Below are positions 15,032 to 24,503 of a stretch of 33,227 nucleotides of DNA, piece by piece. How positions within the stretch are numbered: position 1 is the stretch's first letter; each line of letters starts with the position of its first letter. This stretch comes from Bacteroidales bacterium (GTDB lineage Bacteria > Bacteroidota > Bacteroidia > Bacteroidales > F082). Location: positions 1-33,227 of the forward strand of contig JAOZNY010000006.1 in assembly GCA_029933565.1 (NCBI GenBank). The letters are read 5' to 3'. The notes beneath the pieces are model-generated. The model was not told where the DNA came from, did not search any database, and worked only from the letters and a program-made list of their open reading frames with translations. Both the position numbers and the translations under genes were made by a program.

Positions 15032-15056
15032 TGCCTTTCCAAAAAAGGCAGTTTTT
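15032..15056 (+). terminator. intrinsic terminator (attenuator candidate) before tnaA
   Basis: TGCCTTT (15032-15038) pairs perfectly with AAAGGCA (15044-15050) around a 5-base loop. GTTTTTAATTTTC follows. It lies 10 bases after the leader stop and 36 bases before the tryptophanase ATG, so it should stop transcription from the leader promoter unless relieved. Confidence 0.65.
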
Positions 15057-15091
15057 AATTTTCTTTCATAATAATTTTAAAAATCAAATCA

Positions 15092-16468
15092 ATGGAATTA
15101 CCATTTGCAGAATCATTTAAAATAAAAATGGTGGAGTCGATTAAGCGAAGTACCCGCCAGAACAGAATAAAATGGATTGAAGAAGCGAAGAATAACCTCT
15201 TTAATCTAAGTAGCGACAAGGTTTTTATTGACCTGCTCACCGACTCAGGAACAGGTGCCATGAGCGATAAACAATGGTCGGAAATGATGCTCGGTGACGA
15301 AAGTTACGCAGGAGCGTCATCTTTTTTTAAACTTAAAAATGCAATAAAAGACATTACAGGTTTCGATTATTACCTTCCAACACACCAGGGAAGAGCAGCA
15401 GAAAATGTATTGTTTTCAGCAAAAATTAAAGAGGGAAACCTGGTTCCCGGAAATACCCATTTCGATACCACAAAAGGGCATATTGAATTTAGAAAGGCTT
15501 ATGCTATTGACTGCACTATCGATGAAGCATTTGACACAGCCATCGATCACCCTTTCAAGGGAAACCTTGATTTAATTAAATTGGAGAATGTACTTAAGAG
15601 CAATCCTAAGGAAAATATTCCATTAATTATTGTTACTATTACCTGCAACTCTTCGGGTGGTCAGCCGGTTTCTATGGAAAACCTTAAGGCAGTAAGGCAA
15701 ATGTCTGACAAATATGGAATTCAGGTGTTTTTCGATTCGGCTCGTTTTGCCGAAAATGCATACTTCATTAAAATACGTGAAAAAGGATATGCCCATAAAA
15801 GCATTCGCGAAATAGTTAAGGAAATGTTTTCGTATGCCGATGGAATGACAATGAGTGCCAAAAAGGATGCTATTGTAAATATGGGCGGTTTTATCGGGTT
15901 CAGAAATAAAGACGATTACGATGATGCAAGTGTTTTTAACATTATGTTCGAAGGTTATCTTAGTTATGGAGGAATGTCGGGCCGCGATATGAATGCACTT
16001 GCACAAGGACTCTACGAAGGAACCGAATTTGATTATCTGGAAACAAGGATCTCGCAAGTGGCCTATCTGGGGCAAAAACTTAAAGATTACGGCGTTCCTG
16101 TACAATATCCGTTTGGTGGCCATGCTATTTTTGTTGATGCCAAAAAATTCCTTCCTAACATTCCGAAAGAGGAATATATTGCCCAAACACTTGCTGTTGA
16201 ACTTTATATTGAAGGAGGCGTTCGCGGAGTAGAAATTGGTACATTGCTAGCCGATAGGGATCCTGAGACAGGAATAAACCGATATCCCGAATTAGAGTTA
16301 ATGAGACTTACTATTCCAAGAAGGGTTTATACCAACAACCATATTGACTATGTTGCTGCTGCCCTAATTAATGTTTACGACAGAAGGAATGGTATTACCA
16401 AAGGTTTTAAAATAACTAAGGAAGCACCTATTTTAAGGCATTTTACTGTTAGTTTGGAGAGGGTTTAG
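15092..16468 (+). CDS. tnaA: tryptophanase
   Basis: This 458-residue PLP enzyme of the beta-eliminating lyase family splits tryptophan into indole, pyruvate and ammonia. The PLP lysine is K258 in MSAKKDAIVNMGG. Other family segments are LLTDSGTGAMSDKQW, PTHQGR and FFDSARFAENAYF. Two positions separate tryptophanase from tyrosine phenol-lyase. The segment HFDTTKGH has Asp (Asp137 in E. coli TnaA, Thr124 in the phenol-lyase). The C-terminal LRHFT has His (His463 in TnaA, Phe448 in the lyase). Both say tryptophanase, although other stretches, such as MSDKQW and EMFSYADG, look lyase-like. A leader ORF and terminator precede it. No tryptophan permease gene follows. Confidence 0.92.
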   Translation: MELPFAESFKIKMVESIKRSTRQNRIKWIEEAKNNLFNLSSDKVFIDLLTDSGTGAMSDKQWSEMMLGDESYAGASSFFKLKNAIKDITGFDYYLPTHQGRAAENVLFSAKIKEGNLVPGNTHFDTTKGHIEFRKAYAIDCTIDEAFDTAIDHPFKGNLDLIKLENVLKSNPKENIPLIIVTITCNSSGGQPVSMENLKAVRQMSDKYGIQVFFDSARFAENAYFIKIREKGYAHKSIREIVKEMFSYADGMTMSAKKDAIVNMGGFIGFRNKDDYDDASVFNIMFEGYLSYGGMSGRDMNALAQGLYEGTEFDYLETRISQVAYLGQKLKDYGVPVQYPFGGHAIFVDAKKFLPNIPKEEYIAQTLAVELYIEGGVRGVEIGTLLADRDPETGINRYPELELMRLTIPRRVYTNNHIDYVAAALINVYDRRNGITKGFKITKEAPILRHFTVSLERV

Positions 16469-16525
16469 GAAAAGCAAAAATAATAAACGTGAATATTATT
16501 TATTTATCGTTAAAAGAAAAAAATT

Positions 16526-17077
16526 ATGGCAAAAAATAACTTTAGCAACTGGTGGACTTTAGCATTTAATGGGGTAATTGCTATTTTATATGGCCTATTG
16601 GCGATTTTTGTTCCACAAACAACCCTACTCACAATAGTAACGTATTTTGGTATTGTAATACTAATAATTGGCCTCGCCATGCTTTTTGGGGTTGTAAACA
16701 ATATGAAAAATAAGCAGTCTTATGCAGGAGATATGATAATTTCAATAGTAACTATTATTATTGGAGGCTTGTTGGTATTTTACACACAAAAGTCACTTGA
16801 AATATTTGTTATTGTAATTGGAAGTTGGGCTATTTTATTGGGCATTTTTCAACTCTTCTTATTAACAAATGATCATTACACAAAATCTACTAAAAACACA
16901 TTTCTTGTAAATGGACTATTAACACTGGCTTTTGGAGTAATGCTTTTTTTCAACCCCTTCGAGGCGGCATCAATAATGCTAGTAATTAGCGGAATACTGG
17001 CTTTTGTATTTGGAATTATCCTAATTTCTATTTCTATGAAAGTTAAAAATCTTACTGATAATCATCAGAATCAGTAA
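16526..17077 (+). CDS. HdeD-like / DUF308 membrane protein
   Basis: The 183-residue protein has six predicted helices arranged as repeated DUF308 pairs, for example LAFNGVIAILYGLLAIFVPQ, ILIIGLAMLFGVV and NGLLTLAFGVMLFFNPFEAA. E. coli HdeD, with this architecture, is linked to acid resistance, but most members are uncharacterised. It lies in the inner membrane. Its 3' end overlaps the convergent recJ end by 26 bp. The function here is unknown. Confidence 0.8.
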   Translation: MAKNNFSNWWTLAFNGVIAILYGLLAIFVPQTTLLTIVTYFGIVILIIGLAMLFGVVNNMKNKQSYAGDMIISIVTIIIGGLLVFYTQKSLEIFVIVIGSWAILLGIFQLFLLTNDHYTKSTKNTFLVNGLLTLAFGVMLFFNPFEAASIMLVISGILAFVFGIILISISMKVKNLTDNHQNQ

Positions 17078-18821
17078 ATTTAATATCTAATACCCTTATT
17101 TGAAGGGTGGTACGGCCTTGCCAGGTGTTTTCATCAATATGATAGCAAACACTAAATGCTTTGCCTTCTTTCATTTTATCGTAATGATGGCCTAGGTTAA
17201 ATCCAATTGCAGGAATTGGAGCACCACGCTTAGTAGTTTGAACTACCGAGAATTTTAAGTGTTTTTGTCCGTTCTTACCAACAACCTTTGCATAGCCTGT
17301 GTCAATAACATTATTTGATTGAAAAATTGGCGACATATTTCCCGGGCCAAAAGGTGCAAACTGCTTTAAAATTTTGAAAAAGTTATCGTTAATATCTGAG
17401 ATATCAAGTTCCTGATCTATTTCTATTTCAGGAATCATCATGTCATCAGTAAGTTTTTCGTTGGCATAATCCTCAAATTCTTTTTTAAATTTATCAAAAT
17501 TTTCAGGTTTAAGAGCCAGGCCTGCCGCATAAGTATGTCCACCAAAATGCTCTAAAAGATTACTGGAATTGTCGATACCATCATAAATATCAAACTTTTT
17601 TATTGATCGTGCCGAACCGGTTATCAAATCATCTGACTTAGTAAAGACTATTGAGGGTTTATAAAACCTTTCGATCAAACGTGAAGCAACAATACCAATT
17701 ACACCTTTATGCCAATCAGGACTATAAACAATGGTAGTTTTTTTGCTATTATTAATTGGATTATTTTCAATTTGTTCAATTGCTTCTTTTGTGATATTGC
17801 TATCAAATTCTCGGCGGGTAATGTTTAGTTCATTGATTTGAGCCCCCAATTTCTCGGCATACTCCATATTTGTACTAATCAGCAGCCTCACTGAGTTTGT
17901 AGCATCTTCTATCCTGCCGGCAGCATTAATTCTAGGTCCGAGCGAGAAAACCAAATCGTTAACAGTAATTTCCTTTTTAAAATAGAATTTCGATGATTTT
18001 TCTTCTGCCGGTACGGTTCCCGCCGATTTAAATAATGAACAAATTCCACTTCTTGGATTTTTATTGATTTTATCTAAACCATAAAACGCCAAAATCCTAT
18101 TTTCGCCCGTTATGGGTACAATATCAGCAGCAATACTAACTGCAACTAAATCCAAAAAGTCAAATACCTTTTCTTCATCTAAATTAGTTTTAATTGCTAT
18201 CGCTTGTGCCAGTTTAAAACCTACGCCACAACCCGAAAGTTCTTTAAATGGATAGTTGCAGTCATCCTGCTTGGGGTCGAGCACAGCTGCAGCTGCGGGA
18301 ATTATATCGCCAGGCCGGTGGTGGTCACCAATAATAAAATCAACACCTTTTTCGGTGGCATATTCAACTTTATCAACTGCTTTAATTCCACAATCCAAAG
18401 CAATTATTAGTTTGACCTTATTGCTGGCAGCATAATCAATGCCTTTAAACGAAATCCCATAACCTTCATTGTAGCGGTCGGGAATATAAAATTCAATATT
18501 TTTATAAAAAAGTCTTAAAAAACTATAAACCAAAGAAACAGCTGTGGTACCATCTACATCGTAATCACCGTAAACCATTATCTTTTCGTGTTTCTCAACA
18601 GCCAATATTACCCTTTCAACGGCCTTGTCCATATCTTTCATAAGAAACGGATCGTGTAGTTGGTCGAGTTGGGGGCGGAAAAACCGTTTTGCCTCATCGA
18701 AGTTGGAAACACCTCTTGTGAAAAGTAGACTACCTAACTTTGGGTTAATATTAAGTTCCGAAGACAAGCGCTTAACTTTCTCAATTTCTGCATTTTCGTT
18801 CAATATCCAGCGCTTCTCCAT
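17052..18821 (-). CDS. recJ: single-stranded-DNA exonuclease RecJ
   Basis: The 589-residue protein carries the DHH phosphoesterase core of RecJ. The metal-binding motif MVYGDYDVDGTTAVS includes residues 86-91, DCGI follows near 143, and the DHH motif DHHRPGD starts at 166. LGPRINAAGRIEDA and the DHHA1 segment GSARSIKKFDIYDGI with HFGGHTYAAGL follow. A C-terminal OB-fold region binds DNA. It degrades single-stranded DNA 5' to 3' in recombination and repair. Length is normal for the family. It starts at an ATG with no clear ribosome binding site. Confidence 0.95.
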   Translation of the reverse strand: MEKRWILNENAEIEKVKRLSSELNINPKLGSLLFTRGVSNFDEAKRFFRPQLDQLHDPFLMKDMDKAVERVILAVEKHEKIMVYGDYDVDGTTAVSLVYSFLRLFYKNIEFYIPDRYNEGYGISFKGIDYAASNKVKLIIALDCGIKAVDKVEYATEKGVDFIIGDHHRPGDIIPAAAAVLDPKQDDCNYPFKELSGCGVGFKLAQAIAIKTNLDEEKVFDFLDLVAVSIAADIVPITGENRILAFYGLDKINKNPRSGICSLFKSAGTVPAEEKSSKFYFKKEITVNDLVFSLGPRINAAGRIEDATNSVRLLISTNMEYAEKLGAQINELNITRREFDSNITKEAIEQIENNPINNSKKTTIVYSPDWHKGVIGIVASRLIERFYKPSIVFTKSDDLITGSARSIKKFDIYDGIDNSSNLLEHFGGHTYAAGLALKPENFDKFKKEFEDYANEKLTDDMMIPEIEIDQELDISDINDNFFKILKQFAPFGPGNMSPIFQSNNVIDTGYAKVVGKNGQKHLKFSVVQTTKRGAPIPAIGFNLGHHYDKMKEGKAFSVCYHIDENTWQGRTTLQIRVLDIKFTDSDDYQ

Positions 18822-19028
18822 CAGGGGGGTAGTTTAATTCGTAAAGATAGCCAATTAAAGAAGGTTTCAAAACTCAATATTGACAAAAGAGAGTATATAT
18901 TCTGTTTTTTATCATAACTTTCTTGTTATCAGGGAGCGGAGGTTTGGGGGAGTTTATCGGGTTGTTAAGTTATCAAGTTGTCAATGTTACCAACTAAATT
19001 CAGAAAGTGTTACACAGCCTCTTGATTC

Positions 19029-20270
19029 CTAAAAACTAGACCTCATTGCCTCAACAGGGTCAAGACGTGAAGCTGAATATGAAGGTACAAAACCCGAAAC
19101 CAAACCTATTAATGCTGAAACAAAAATTCCTAGAAATACATTTTCAAATGTTAACGTAAGTTCAAAATTAAGCATCGACTCTGAAAAGAAAGTAAGAATA
19201 TAAACTATAAAAAGACCTACAAGTCCACCCATTAGTGAGAGGAAAATTGCTTCAAAAAGAAATTGCAGTAGGATAAAATAATTCTTCGCGCCCAGCGACT
19301 TTTGAATACCAATTTGATTGGTGCGCTCCTTTACAGATACAAACATAATATTGGCTATACCAAACCCACCAACAAGCAACGAAAAACCACCAATTATCCA
19401 TCCTACCATCGCAATAACGGCAAATAACTGGTCGAAGCCTTTACTGATAATATCCGTTTCGTTTATGGCAAAACTATCGTCGGCACGTGGTGGTAATTTG
19501 CGTATTGAGCGCATTATTCCTGTTAGTTCATCTATCATTTGCTGATTTGAAATCCCAGGTTTTGCCATTACGGCTAAGGTTGAACCAATATTTCTTACAT
19601 CCAAAACACTACGTCCATAATTTATTGGTATGAACACCCTATTGTCTTTAGATTCGCCAAAAACACTCTCCCCTTCTTTTTTTGTAACTCCAATTACATC
19701 CAGTTTTCGTCCAAACACTTTTATTTTCCTTCCAATGGGATCTATTCCCTGAAATAACTGGTCGGCTATTTCTGTTCCAATAATGGCAACATTGTTTCCT
19801 CTATGTGTTTCGACTGGTGAAAAATATCTTCCGGCCTCAAGATCGAAAGGAAAAACCTTATTGTAATCCTGCGAAACGGCTATAATAGGCACGTTTTGCA
19901 TTTCATTATTTTTATAGTAAATATTCCGACTTACCCCAAGTATAAATGCCGATGCCTCAACGGTGCTACTTCGCTTTTGCAACTCCTCCATTTCACTTAC
20001 TTTTGGCTCAGGTCTGTTATAATATTTCCACCACGGATAATCGCCACCCATTGCCCATGGCCATTTTTGTATAAAAATAACATTGCTGCCCAATGAGTTT
20101 ATTTCCGATTTAATACTATTTTCCAAACTGTCGAAAACAGTGAATACAGAAATAATAGAAAATATCCCAATCGTAATTCCCAGCAATGAAAGTAAAGTTC
20201 TTACCTTATTCACTACCAGTGCATTTATTGCAAACAAAAAACTCTCGATAAACAGTTTAATAACAATCAT
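19029..20270 (-). CDS. MacB-like ABC transporter permease
   Basis: The 413-residue permease has a MacB-type layout. One helix near the N-terminus (RTLLSLLGITIGIFSIISVF) is followed by a large periplasmic domain of about 220 residues (starting SLENSIKSEINSLGSNVIFI). Three C-terminal helices form the FtsX domain, with VKERTNQIGIQKSLGAKN between the first two, and the protein ends DPVEAMRSSF. The frame is open further upstream to 20339, but the ATG at 20270 (MIVIKLFIESFLFAINAL) matches the normal start of these proteins. No ATPase gene is adjacent. MacB-type systems export peptides, lipoproteins or drugs with a periplasmic adaptor. The adaptor gene at the right edge is too far away to pair with confidence. 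Confidence 0.87.
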   Translation of the reverse strand: MIVIKLFIESFLFAINALVVNKVRTLLSLLGITIGIFSIISVFTVFDSLENSIKSEINSLGSNVIFIQKWPWAMGGDYPWWKYYNRPEPKVSEMEELQKRSSTVEASAFILGVSRNIYYKNNEMQNVPIIAVSQDYNKVFPFDLEAGRYFSPVETHRGNNVAIIGTEIADQLFQGIDPIGRKIKVFGRKLDVIGVTKKEGESVFGESKDNRVFIPINYGRSVLDVRNIGSTLAVMAKPGISNQQMIDELTGIMRSIRKLPPRADDSFAINETDIISKGFDQLFAVIAMVGWIIGGFSLLVGGFGIANIMFVSVKERTNQIGIQKSLGAKNYFILLQFLFEAIFLSLMGGLVGLFIVYILTFFSESMLNFELTLTFENVFLGIFVSALIGLVSGFVPSYSASRLDPVEAMRSSF

Positions 20271-20414
20271 TGCTTTTTTATTTTTATCTACCCAAACTAA
20301 AGCAAGGGTAATGCAAAAAAATCTTTGTAAAAGTAACACAAGTTTTAATTAATTCTGTTATTTTGCAAAAGCCTTTCAATTAAAATTAAGGAGTCATAAA
20401 AAAACTAATTTGCA

Positions 20415-21932
20415 ATGTCAAAAAAAATCACATCAGCATTAATATCAGTTTTTTACAAAGACGGCTTAAAGCCGGTTCTTGAAAAACTAAACGAACTGGG
20501 TGTTGAAATTTATTCAACTGGTGGAACCTTTGATTTTATCACAAAAAATGACTTCAAGGCTAAAACCATTGAATCGCTCACATCTTACCCCTCAATTTTG
20601 GGTGGCAGAGTAAAGACACTTCACCCTAAGGTTTTTGGTGGAATTTTGGCACGAAGGGAAAACCAAAGTGACATTCAGCAACTGGCCGAATATGAAATTC
20701 CGGAGTTTGACCTTGTAATTGTTGACCTCTATCCATTTGAAGAAACTGTGGCAAATTCTGATAATGAAACTGAGATTATTGAAAAAATTGATATTGGTGG
20801 TATTAGTCTTATCCGTGCTGCTGCCAAAAACCATAAAGATGTTTTAGTTGTTTCCTCTTCATCGCAATATGATGAACTTCTTTCATTGCTTGAAAAAAAC
20901 AATGGAGAAACAGAACTTAGCGACCGAAGATATTTTGCCTCTCAATCATTTAACGTTAGTTCGCATTATGATACTGCCATTTTCAATTGGATGAATAATG
21001 GTGAAATTGACGTTTTTAAATCGAGCAACCAATTACCAAATGTACTTCGCTATGGCGAAAATCCACATCAAAAAGGGGTGTTTTATGGTGAAATGGAAAA
21101 GGTGTTTAAACAACTTCATGGCAAAGCAATTTCGTACAACAACCTACTTGACCTTGAGGCAGCAATAAACCTCATTAACGATTTTGAAGAAACCACTTTT
21201 GCAGTAATTAAACATAATAATGCATGTGGCCTTGCTTCGCGCGAAAAACTTGTTGACGCCTGGAAGGATGCATTGGCTGGCGATCCTGTTTCGGCCTTTG
21301 GTGGTGTATTAACAACCAATAGAAATATTGACAAGGAAACAGCCGAGGAAATAAATAAAATTTTCTTTGAAATAATTATTGCCCCATCTTACGATGATGA
21401 TGCTCTTGAAGTATTAAAGACAAAAAAGAATAGGATTATCCTCGAAAAAGTGGGCTTTGAATTTGGTAATAAACAGTTTCGCTCGATGATGAACGGTGTT
21501 TTGGTTCAGGACAAAGACCAAAAAACTGAAACTGTTGATGATTTGAAAACCGTTACAGCCAGTTCGCCCGACGCAAGGGAAATAGAAGATTTGTTATTTG
21601 CCAATAAACTGGTAAAGCATACCAAATCGAACACCATTGTTTTAGCCAAGAACAAACAGTTGATTGGTTCAGGCACAGGACAAACTTCGAGAGTTGATGC
21701 ACTTAAACAGGCAATTGAAAAAGCACATAATTTTAAGATGGATCTTCAAGGTGCAGTAATGGCTTCAGATGCTTTTTTTCCATTTGCCGATTCTGTTGAA
21801 ATTGCAGGTAAAGCAGGGGTTAAATCTGTTGTTCAGCCAGGAGGTTCTATTCGCGACAAACATTCAATTGAATATTGCAACAACAATAAAATAAGCATGG
21901 TGTTTACAGGAGTTCGCCACTTTAAACATTGA
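20415..21932 (+). CDS. purH: bifunctional AICAR transformylase / IMP cyclohydrolase
   Basis: The 505-residue enzyme catalyses the last two steps of IMP synthesis. The N-terminal cyclohydrolase domain has IYSTGGTFDFI and GGRVKTLHPKVFGGIL. The C-terminal transformylase domain has the catalytic KHNNACG with K266 and H267, and ends FADSVEIAGKAGVKSVVQPG, then SIRDKHSIEY. Length and motifs are normal. In many Bacteroidota purH lies directly upstream of mreB, as it does here. Confidence 0.96.
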   Translation: MSKKITSALISVFYKDGLKPVLEKLNELGVEIYSTGGTFDFITKNDFKAKTIESLTSYPSILGGRVKTLHPKVFGGILARRENQSDIQQLAEYEIPEFDLVIVDLYPFEETVANSDNETEIIEKIDIGGISLIRAAAKNHKDVLVVSSSSQYDELLSLLEKNNGETELSDRRYFASQSFNVSSHYDTAIFNWMNNGEIDVFKSSNQLPNVLRYGENPHQKGVFYGEMEKVFKQLHGKAISYNNLLDLEAAINLINDFEETTFAVIKHNNACGLASREKLVDAWKDALAGDPVSAFGGVLTTNRNIDKETAEEINKIFFEIIIAPSYDDDALEVLKTKKNRIILEKVGFEFGNKQFRSMMNGVLVQDKDQKTETVDDLKTVTASSPDAREIEDLLFANKLVKHTKSNTIVLAKNKQLIGSGTGQTSRVDALKQAIEKAHNFKMDLQGAVMASDAFFPFADSVEIAGKAGVKSVVQPGGSIRDKHSIEYCNNNKISMVFTGVRHFKH

Positions 21933-21936
21933 TTCG

Positions 21937-21944
21937 TATATTTG
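21937..21944 (+). promoter_or_regulatory. candidate promoter of mreBCD
   Basis: TATATTTG matches the -7 consensus TAnnTTTG just after the purH stop, giving a leader of about 88 bases. Two small hairpins lie in that leader: ACCGC-TCA-GCGGT (21982-21994), and GCAGC with GCTGC (22014-22029) 9 bases before the mreB ATG. Confidence 0.45.
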
Positions 21945-22038
21945 CTGGTTCTGTTTGAACTTTGTTCTTTAAAAAAAATTCACCGCTCAGCGGTTATTAA
22001 CACATTAAAAATTGCAGCATTAAGGCTGCCCACAGAAT

Positions 22039-23061
22039 ATGGGAATGTTTTCGTTTTTAACAAAAGAAATTGCTATTGACCTTGGAACGGCCAATACCAT
22101 CATTATTTACAACGATAAAGTAGTTGTTGATGAGCCATCGATAGTTGCCCTTGAAAGAAATACGGGCAAAATTATCGCAATAGGAAAAAGGGCACAAATG
22201 ATGCATGGCAAAACACACGAAAACATAAAAACCATCAGGCCTCTACGCGATGGTGTTATTGCCGACTTCCAGTCAGCAGAATTTATGATTCGTGAGATGA
22301 TTAAAATGATTGGGATTAAAAGTTGGCTTTTTCCTCCTGCCTTGAAAATGGTAATCTGTATCCCTTCGGGAATAACGGGTGTTGAAGAAAGGGCCGTAAA
22401 AGACTCTGCCGAACAGGCTGGAGCGAAAGACATTAAACTGATACACGAACCAATGGCCGCCGCAATTGGAATTGGCATCGACGTGCTTGAACCAACAGGA
22501 AATATGATTATTGATGTTGGGGGTGGTACAAGCGAAATTGCTGTAATAGCACTGGGTGGTATTGTTAACAATACTTCAATACGCATTGCAGGCGATGATT
22601 TTAATTCCGACATTGAAGAATATATGCGCAAAGAGCATAATATTAATATTGGTGAGCGAACCTCGGAAAGAATAAAAATTGAAGTTGGAGCTGCTATTGA
22701 TGAGTTAGAAAATCCACCCGATGATTACGAAGTACTAGGCAGGGACATGCTTACGGGCATCCCAAAAGGCATAATGGTAAATTATAAAGAAATAGCCCAA
22801 TGTTTGGATAAATCTATTTCAAAAATTGAAGCTGCGGTTCTTAATGCTTTGGAAAATACCCCTCCCGAATTATCGGCAGACATTTATCGTACGGGTATTT
22901 ATCTTGCAGGAGGCGGTTCGATGCTTCGCGGACTTGACAAAAGAATCCACCTTAAAACCAAACTTCCGGTACATGTTGCCGAAGATCCACTTAGGGCTGT
23001 AGCCAGAGGCACAGGAATCGCCCTTAAAAACTTTGATAAATTCACCTTCTTGATTAAATAA
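22039..23061 (+). CDS. mreB: rod shape-determining protein MreB
   Basis: This is a 340-residue bacterial actin. The phosphate-1 loop IDLGTANTIIIY is near the N-terminus. The phosphate-2 loop IDVGGGTSEIAVI and the adenosine motif GIYLAGGGSMLRGLD follow in order. It polymerises under the membrane and directs cell-wall synthesis in rod-shaped cells. Length is normal. It heads an operon with mreC and mreD, which start 19 bp and then 8 bp of overlap downstream. Confidence 0.96.
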   Translation: MGMFSFLTKEIAIDLGTANTIIIYNDKVVVDEPSIVALERNTGKIIAIGKRAQMMHGKTHENIKTIRPLRDGVIADFQSAEFMIREMIKMIGIKSWLFPPALKMVICIPSGITGVEERAVKDSAEQAGAKDIKLIHEPMAAAIGIGIDVLEPTGNMIIDVGGGTSEIAVIALGGIVNNTSIRIAGDDFNSDIEEYMRKEHNINIGERTSERIKIEVGAAIDELENPPDDYEVLGRDMLTGIPKGIMVNYKEIAQCLDKSISKIEAAVLNALENTPPELSADIYRTGIYLAGGGSMLRGLDKRIHLKTKLPVHVAEDPLRAVARGTGIALKNFDKFTFLIK

Positions 23062-23080
23062 TAAAACTGATTAAAAACCA

Positions 23081-23896
23081 ATGCGGAATTTATTCATTTT
23101 CCTGTGGAATAATAGGTTTTTGTTGGTGTTTTTAATTTTGGAATTTTTCTCTTTAGCTCTACTTTCAACATCTTATTCTTATCATCGAAGTCTTAGTTTT
23201 AATTTAAGTAGCGATATTTCAGGAGGGTTCCTAAGTAAGGCTGCTAATATTTCAGATTATTTTTTCCTAAAAGAAGTAAACAAAAATCTCCTTAAAGAAA
23301 ATGCTCTTTTAAGAAATCAACTTTCCAGTTCTTTTCTAACAACCGACACAAACATTGTTTTCAGCGATACTCTTTTTCAGTTTATACCTGCCAGAGTTAT
23401 AAGCAACACCACAACTATGCAGTCGAACAGAATAATTGTAGATAAAGGTAAGTTGCATGGTATAGAAAAAGAAATGGGCGTTATTTCAAACAATGGCCTG
23501 GTTGGTATTGTAATTGGTGTTTCAAACCACTATTCAACAATTATGTCGGCTTTGCATCAAAATGCAAATTTCAGTGCAAAAATTAAGGAAAGCGGGCAAT
23601 TAGTAAATGTTTCATGGCCCGGAAAAGATTACAAATTTGGTGAAGTTACAGATATTCCATCGCACATTCAATTGCTAACAGGCGATACAATAATTAGTAG
23701 CGGAAACTCTATTATCTTCCCTGAAGGAGTGATAATTGGAATTATTGAAAACCATGAACAACGTGTGGATAAAGACCTGAGCATTGCCAGTATTAAGTTT
23801 AACGTAGATTTTAACAGCCTTCATTCTGTTTACCTTATTAAAAACATGATGAAGACTGAAATAGACTCACTTTTAATACTAAATAGAAATGAATAA
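23081..23896 (+). CDS. mreC: rod shape-determining protein MreC
   Basis: The 271-residue protein has one N-terminal helix (about residues 10-30, NRFLLVFLILEFFSLALL). A short coiled coil (KEVNKNLLKENALLRNQL, near 66-84) and a periplasmic beta domain follow. That domain includes IIVDKGKLHGIEKEMGVISN and GLVGIVIGVSNHYSTIMSAL, both typical of MreC. It links MreB to periplasmic cell-wall enzymes. It overlaps mreD by 8 bp. Confidence 0.93.
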   Translation: MRNLFIFLWNNRFLLVFLILEFFSLALLSTSYSYHRSLSFNLSSDISGGFLSKAANISDYFFLKEVNKNLLKENALLRNQLSSSFLTTDTNIVFSDTLFQFIPARVISNTTTMQSNRIIVDKGKLHGIEKEMGVISNNGLVGIVIGVSNHYSTIMSALHQNANFSAKIKESGQLVNVSWPGKDYKFGEVTDIPSHIQLLTGDTIISSGNSIIFPEGVIIGIIENHEQRVDKDLSIASIKFNVDFNSLHSVYLIKNMMKTEIDSLLILNRNE

Positions 23897-24401
23897 TATA
23901 ATTATCAAAAATATTGTCCGTTTTCTGTTGCTGGTGGTAATTCAGGTATTTCTACTAAACAAAATGAATTTGTTTGGTTACATCACTCCGTTTATTTACA
24001 TGCTCTTCATTATTTTATTGCCACTTAGAACTAATAAACTATTAATACTTTTTCTTGCTTTTTTAACAGGTTTTACCATCGATTTTTTTGGCGACACACC
24101 GGGTCTGCATTCATCGGCAACAGTACTTATAGCTTTTTTACGACCGGGTTTATTAAAAGCCTTTTTTGGGAATATCGAATTTAATTTGGATGAAGAACCC
24201 AATATTATTAAGCTTGGTTTTTTCGGGTTTTTCCGCTATGCTCTTGTAATGGTGATTGTTCATCATTTTTCATTGTTCTTTCTCGAAGTATTAAATTTAT
24301 CCAAAATGGTGTTGATTCTAAAAAATACTCTTTTTAACAGTTTGGCTTCATTATTCCTGATCTACATTTATATTTTTCTATTTACCCGAAACAAGAGTTA
24401 A
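23889..24401 (+). CDS. mreD: rod shape-determining protein MreD
   Basis: The 170-residue protein is almost all membrane helices (five or six). It includes the MreD-like stretch YITPFIYMLFIILLPL and a GFTIDFFGDTPGLH loop. It completes the MreBCD complex. The usual next genes in Bacteroidota, mrdA (PBP2) and rodA, do not follow. Instead there is a terminator and then a gene on the opposite strand. Confidence 0.88.
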   Translation: MNNIIIKNIVRFLLLVVIQVFLLNKMNLFGYITPFIYMLFIILLPLRTNKLLILFLAFLTGFTIDFFGDTPGLHSSATVLIAFLRPGLLKAFFGNIEFNLDEEPNIIKLGFFGFFRYALVMVIVHHFSLFFLEVLNLSKMVLILKNTLFNSLASLFLIYIYIFLFTRNKS

Positions 24402-24411
24402 AGGATAAAAA

Positions 24412-24442
24412 AAAGACTTGCCTCCAATGGAAGCAAGCCTTT
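24412..24442 (+). terminator. terminator after mreD
   Basis: AAAGACTTGC (24412-24421) pairs with GCAAGCCTTT (24433-24442) with one mismatch, and TCC/GGA extends the stem inside. A-rich sequence lies before it and TTAATTTAAT after it. It could work in both directions between mreD and the convergent peptidase gene. Confidence 0.7.
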
Positions 24443-24503
24443 AATTTAATGTTCTTGAACAGATAATTTTCTAAATCTAAATCACCTTCAAACTATGTAT
24501 TTA

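Noticed and set aside
15092..16468. Tyrosine phenol-lyase
   Set aside because: The Asp in HFDTTKGH and the His in LRHFT are the tryptophanase residues.
20271..20339. Upstream extension of the MacB-like permease
   Set aside because: The extra 23 residues are not like the start of this family; the ATG at 20270 fits.
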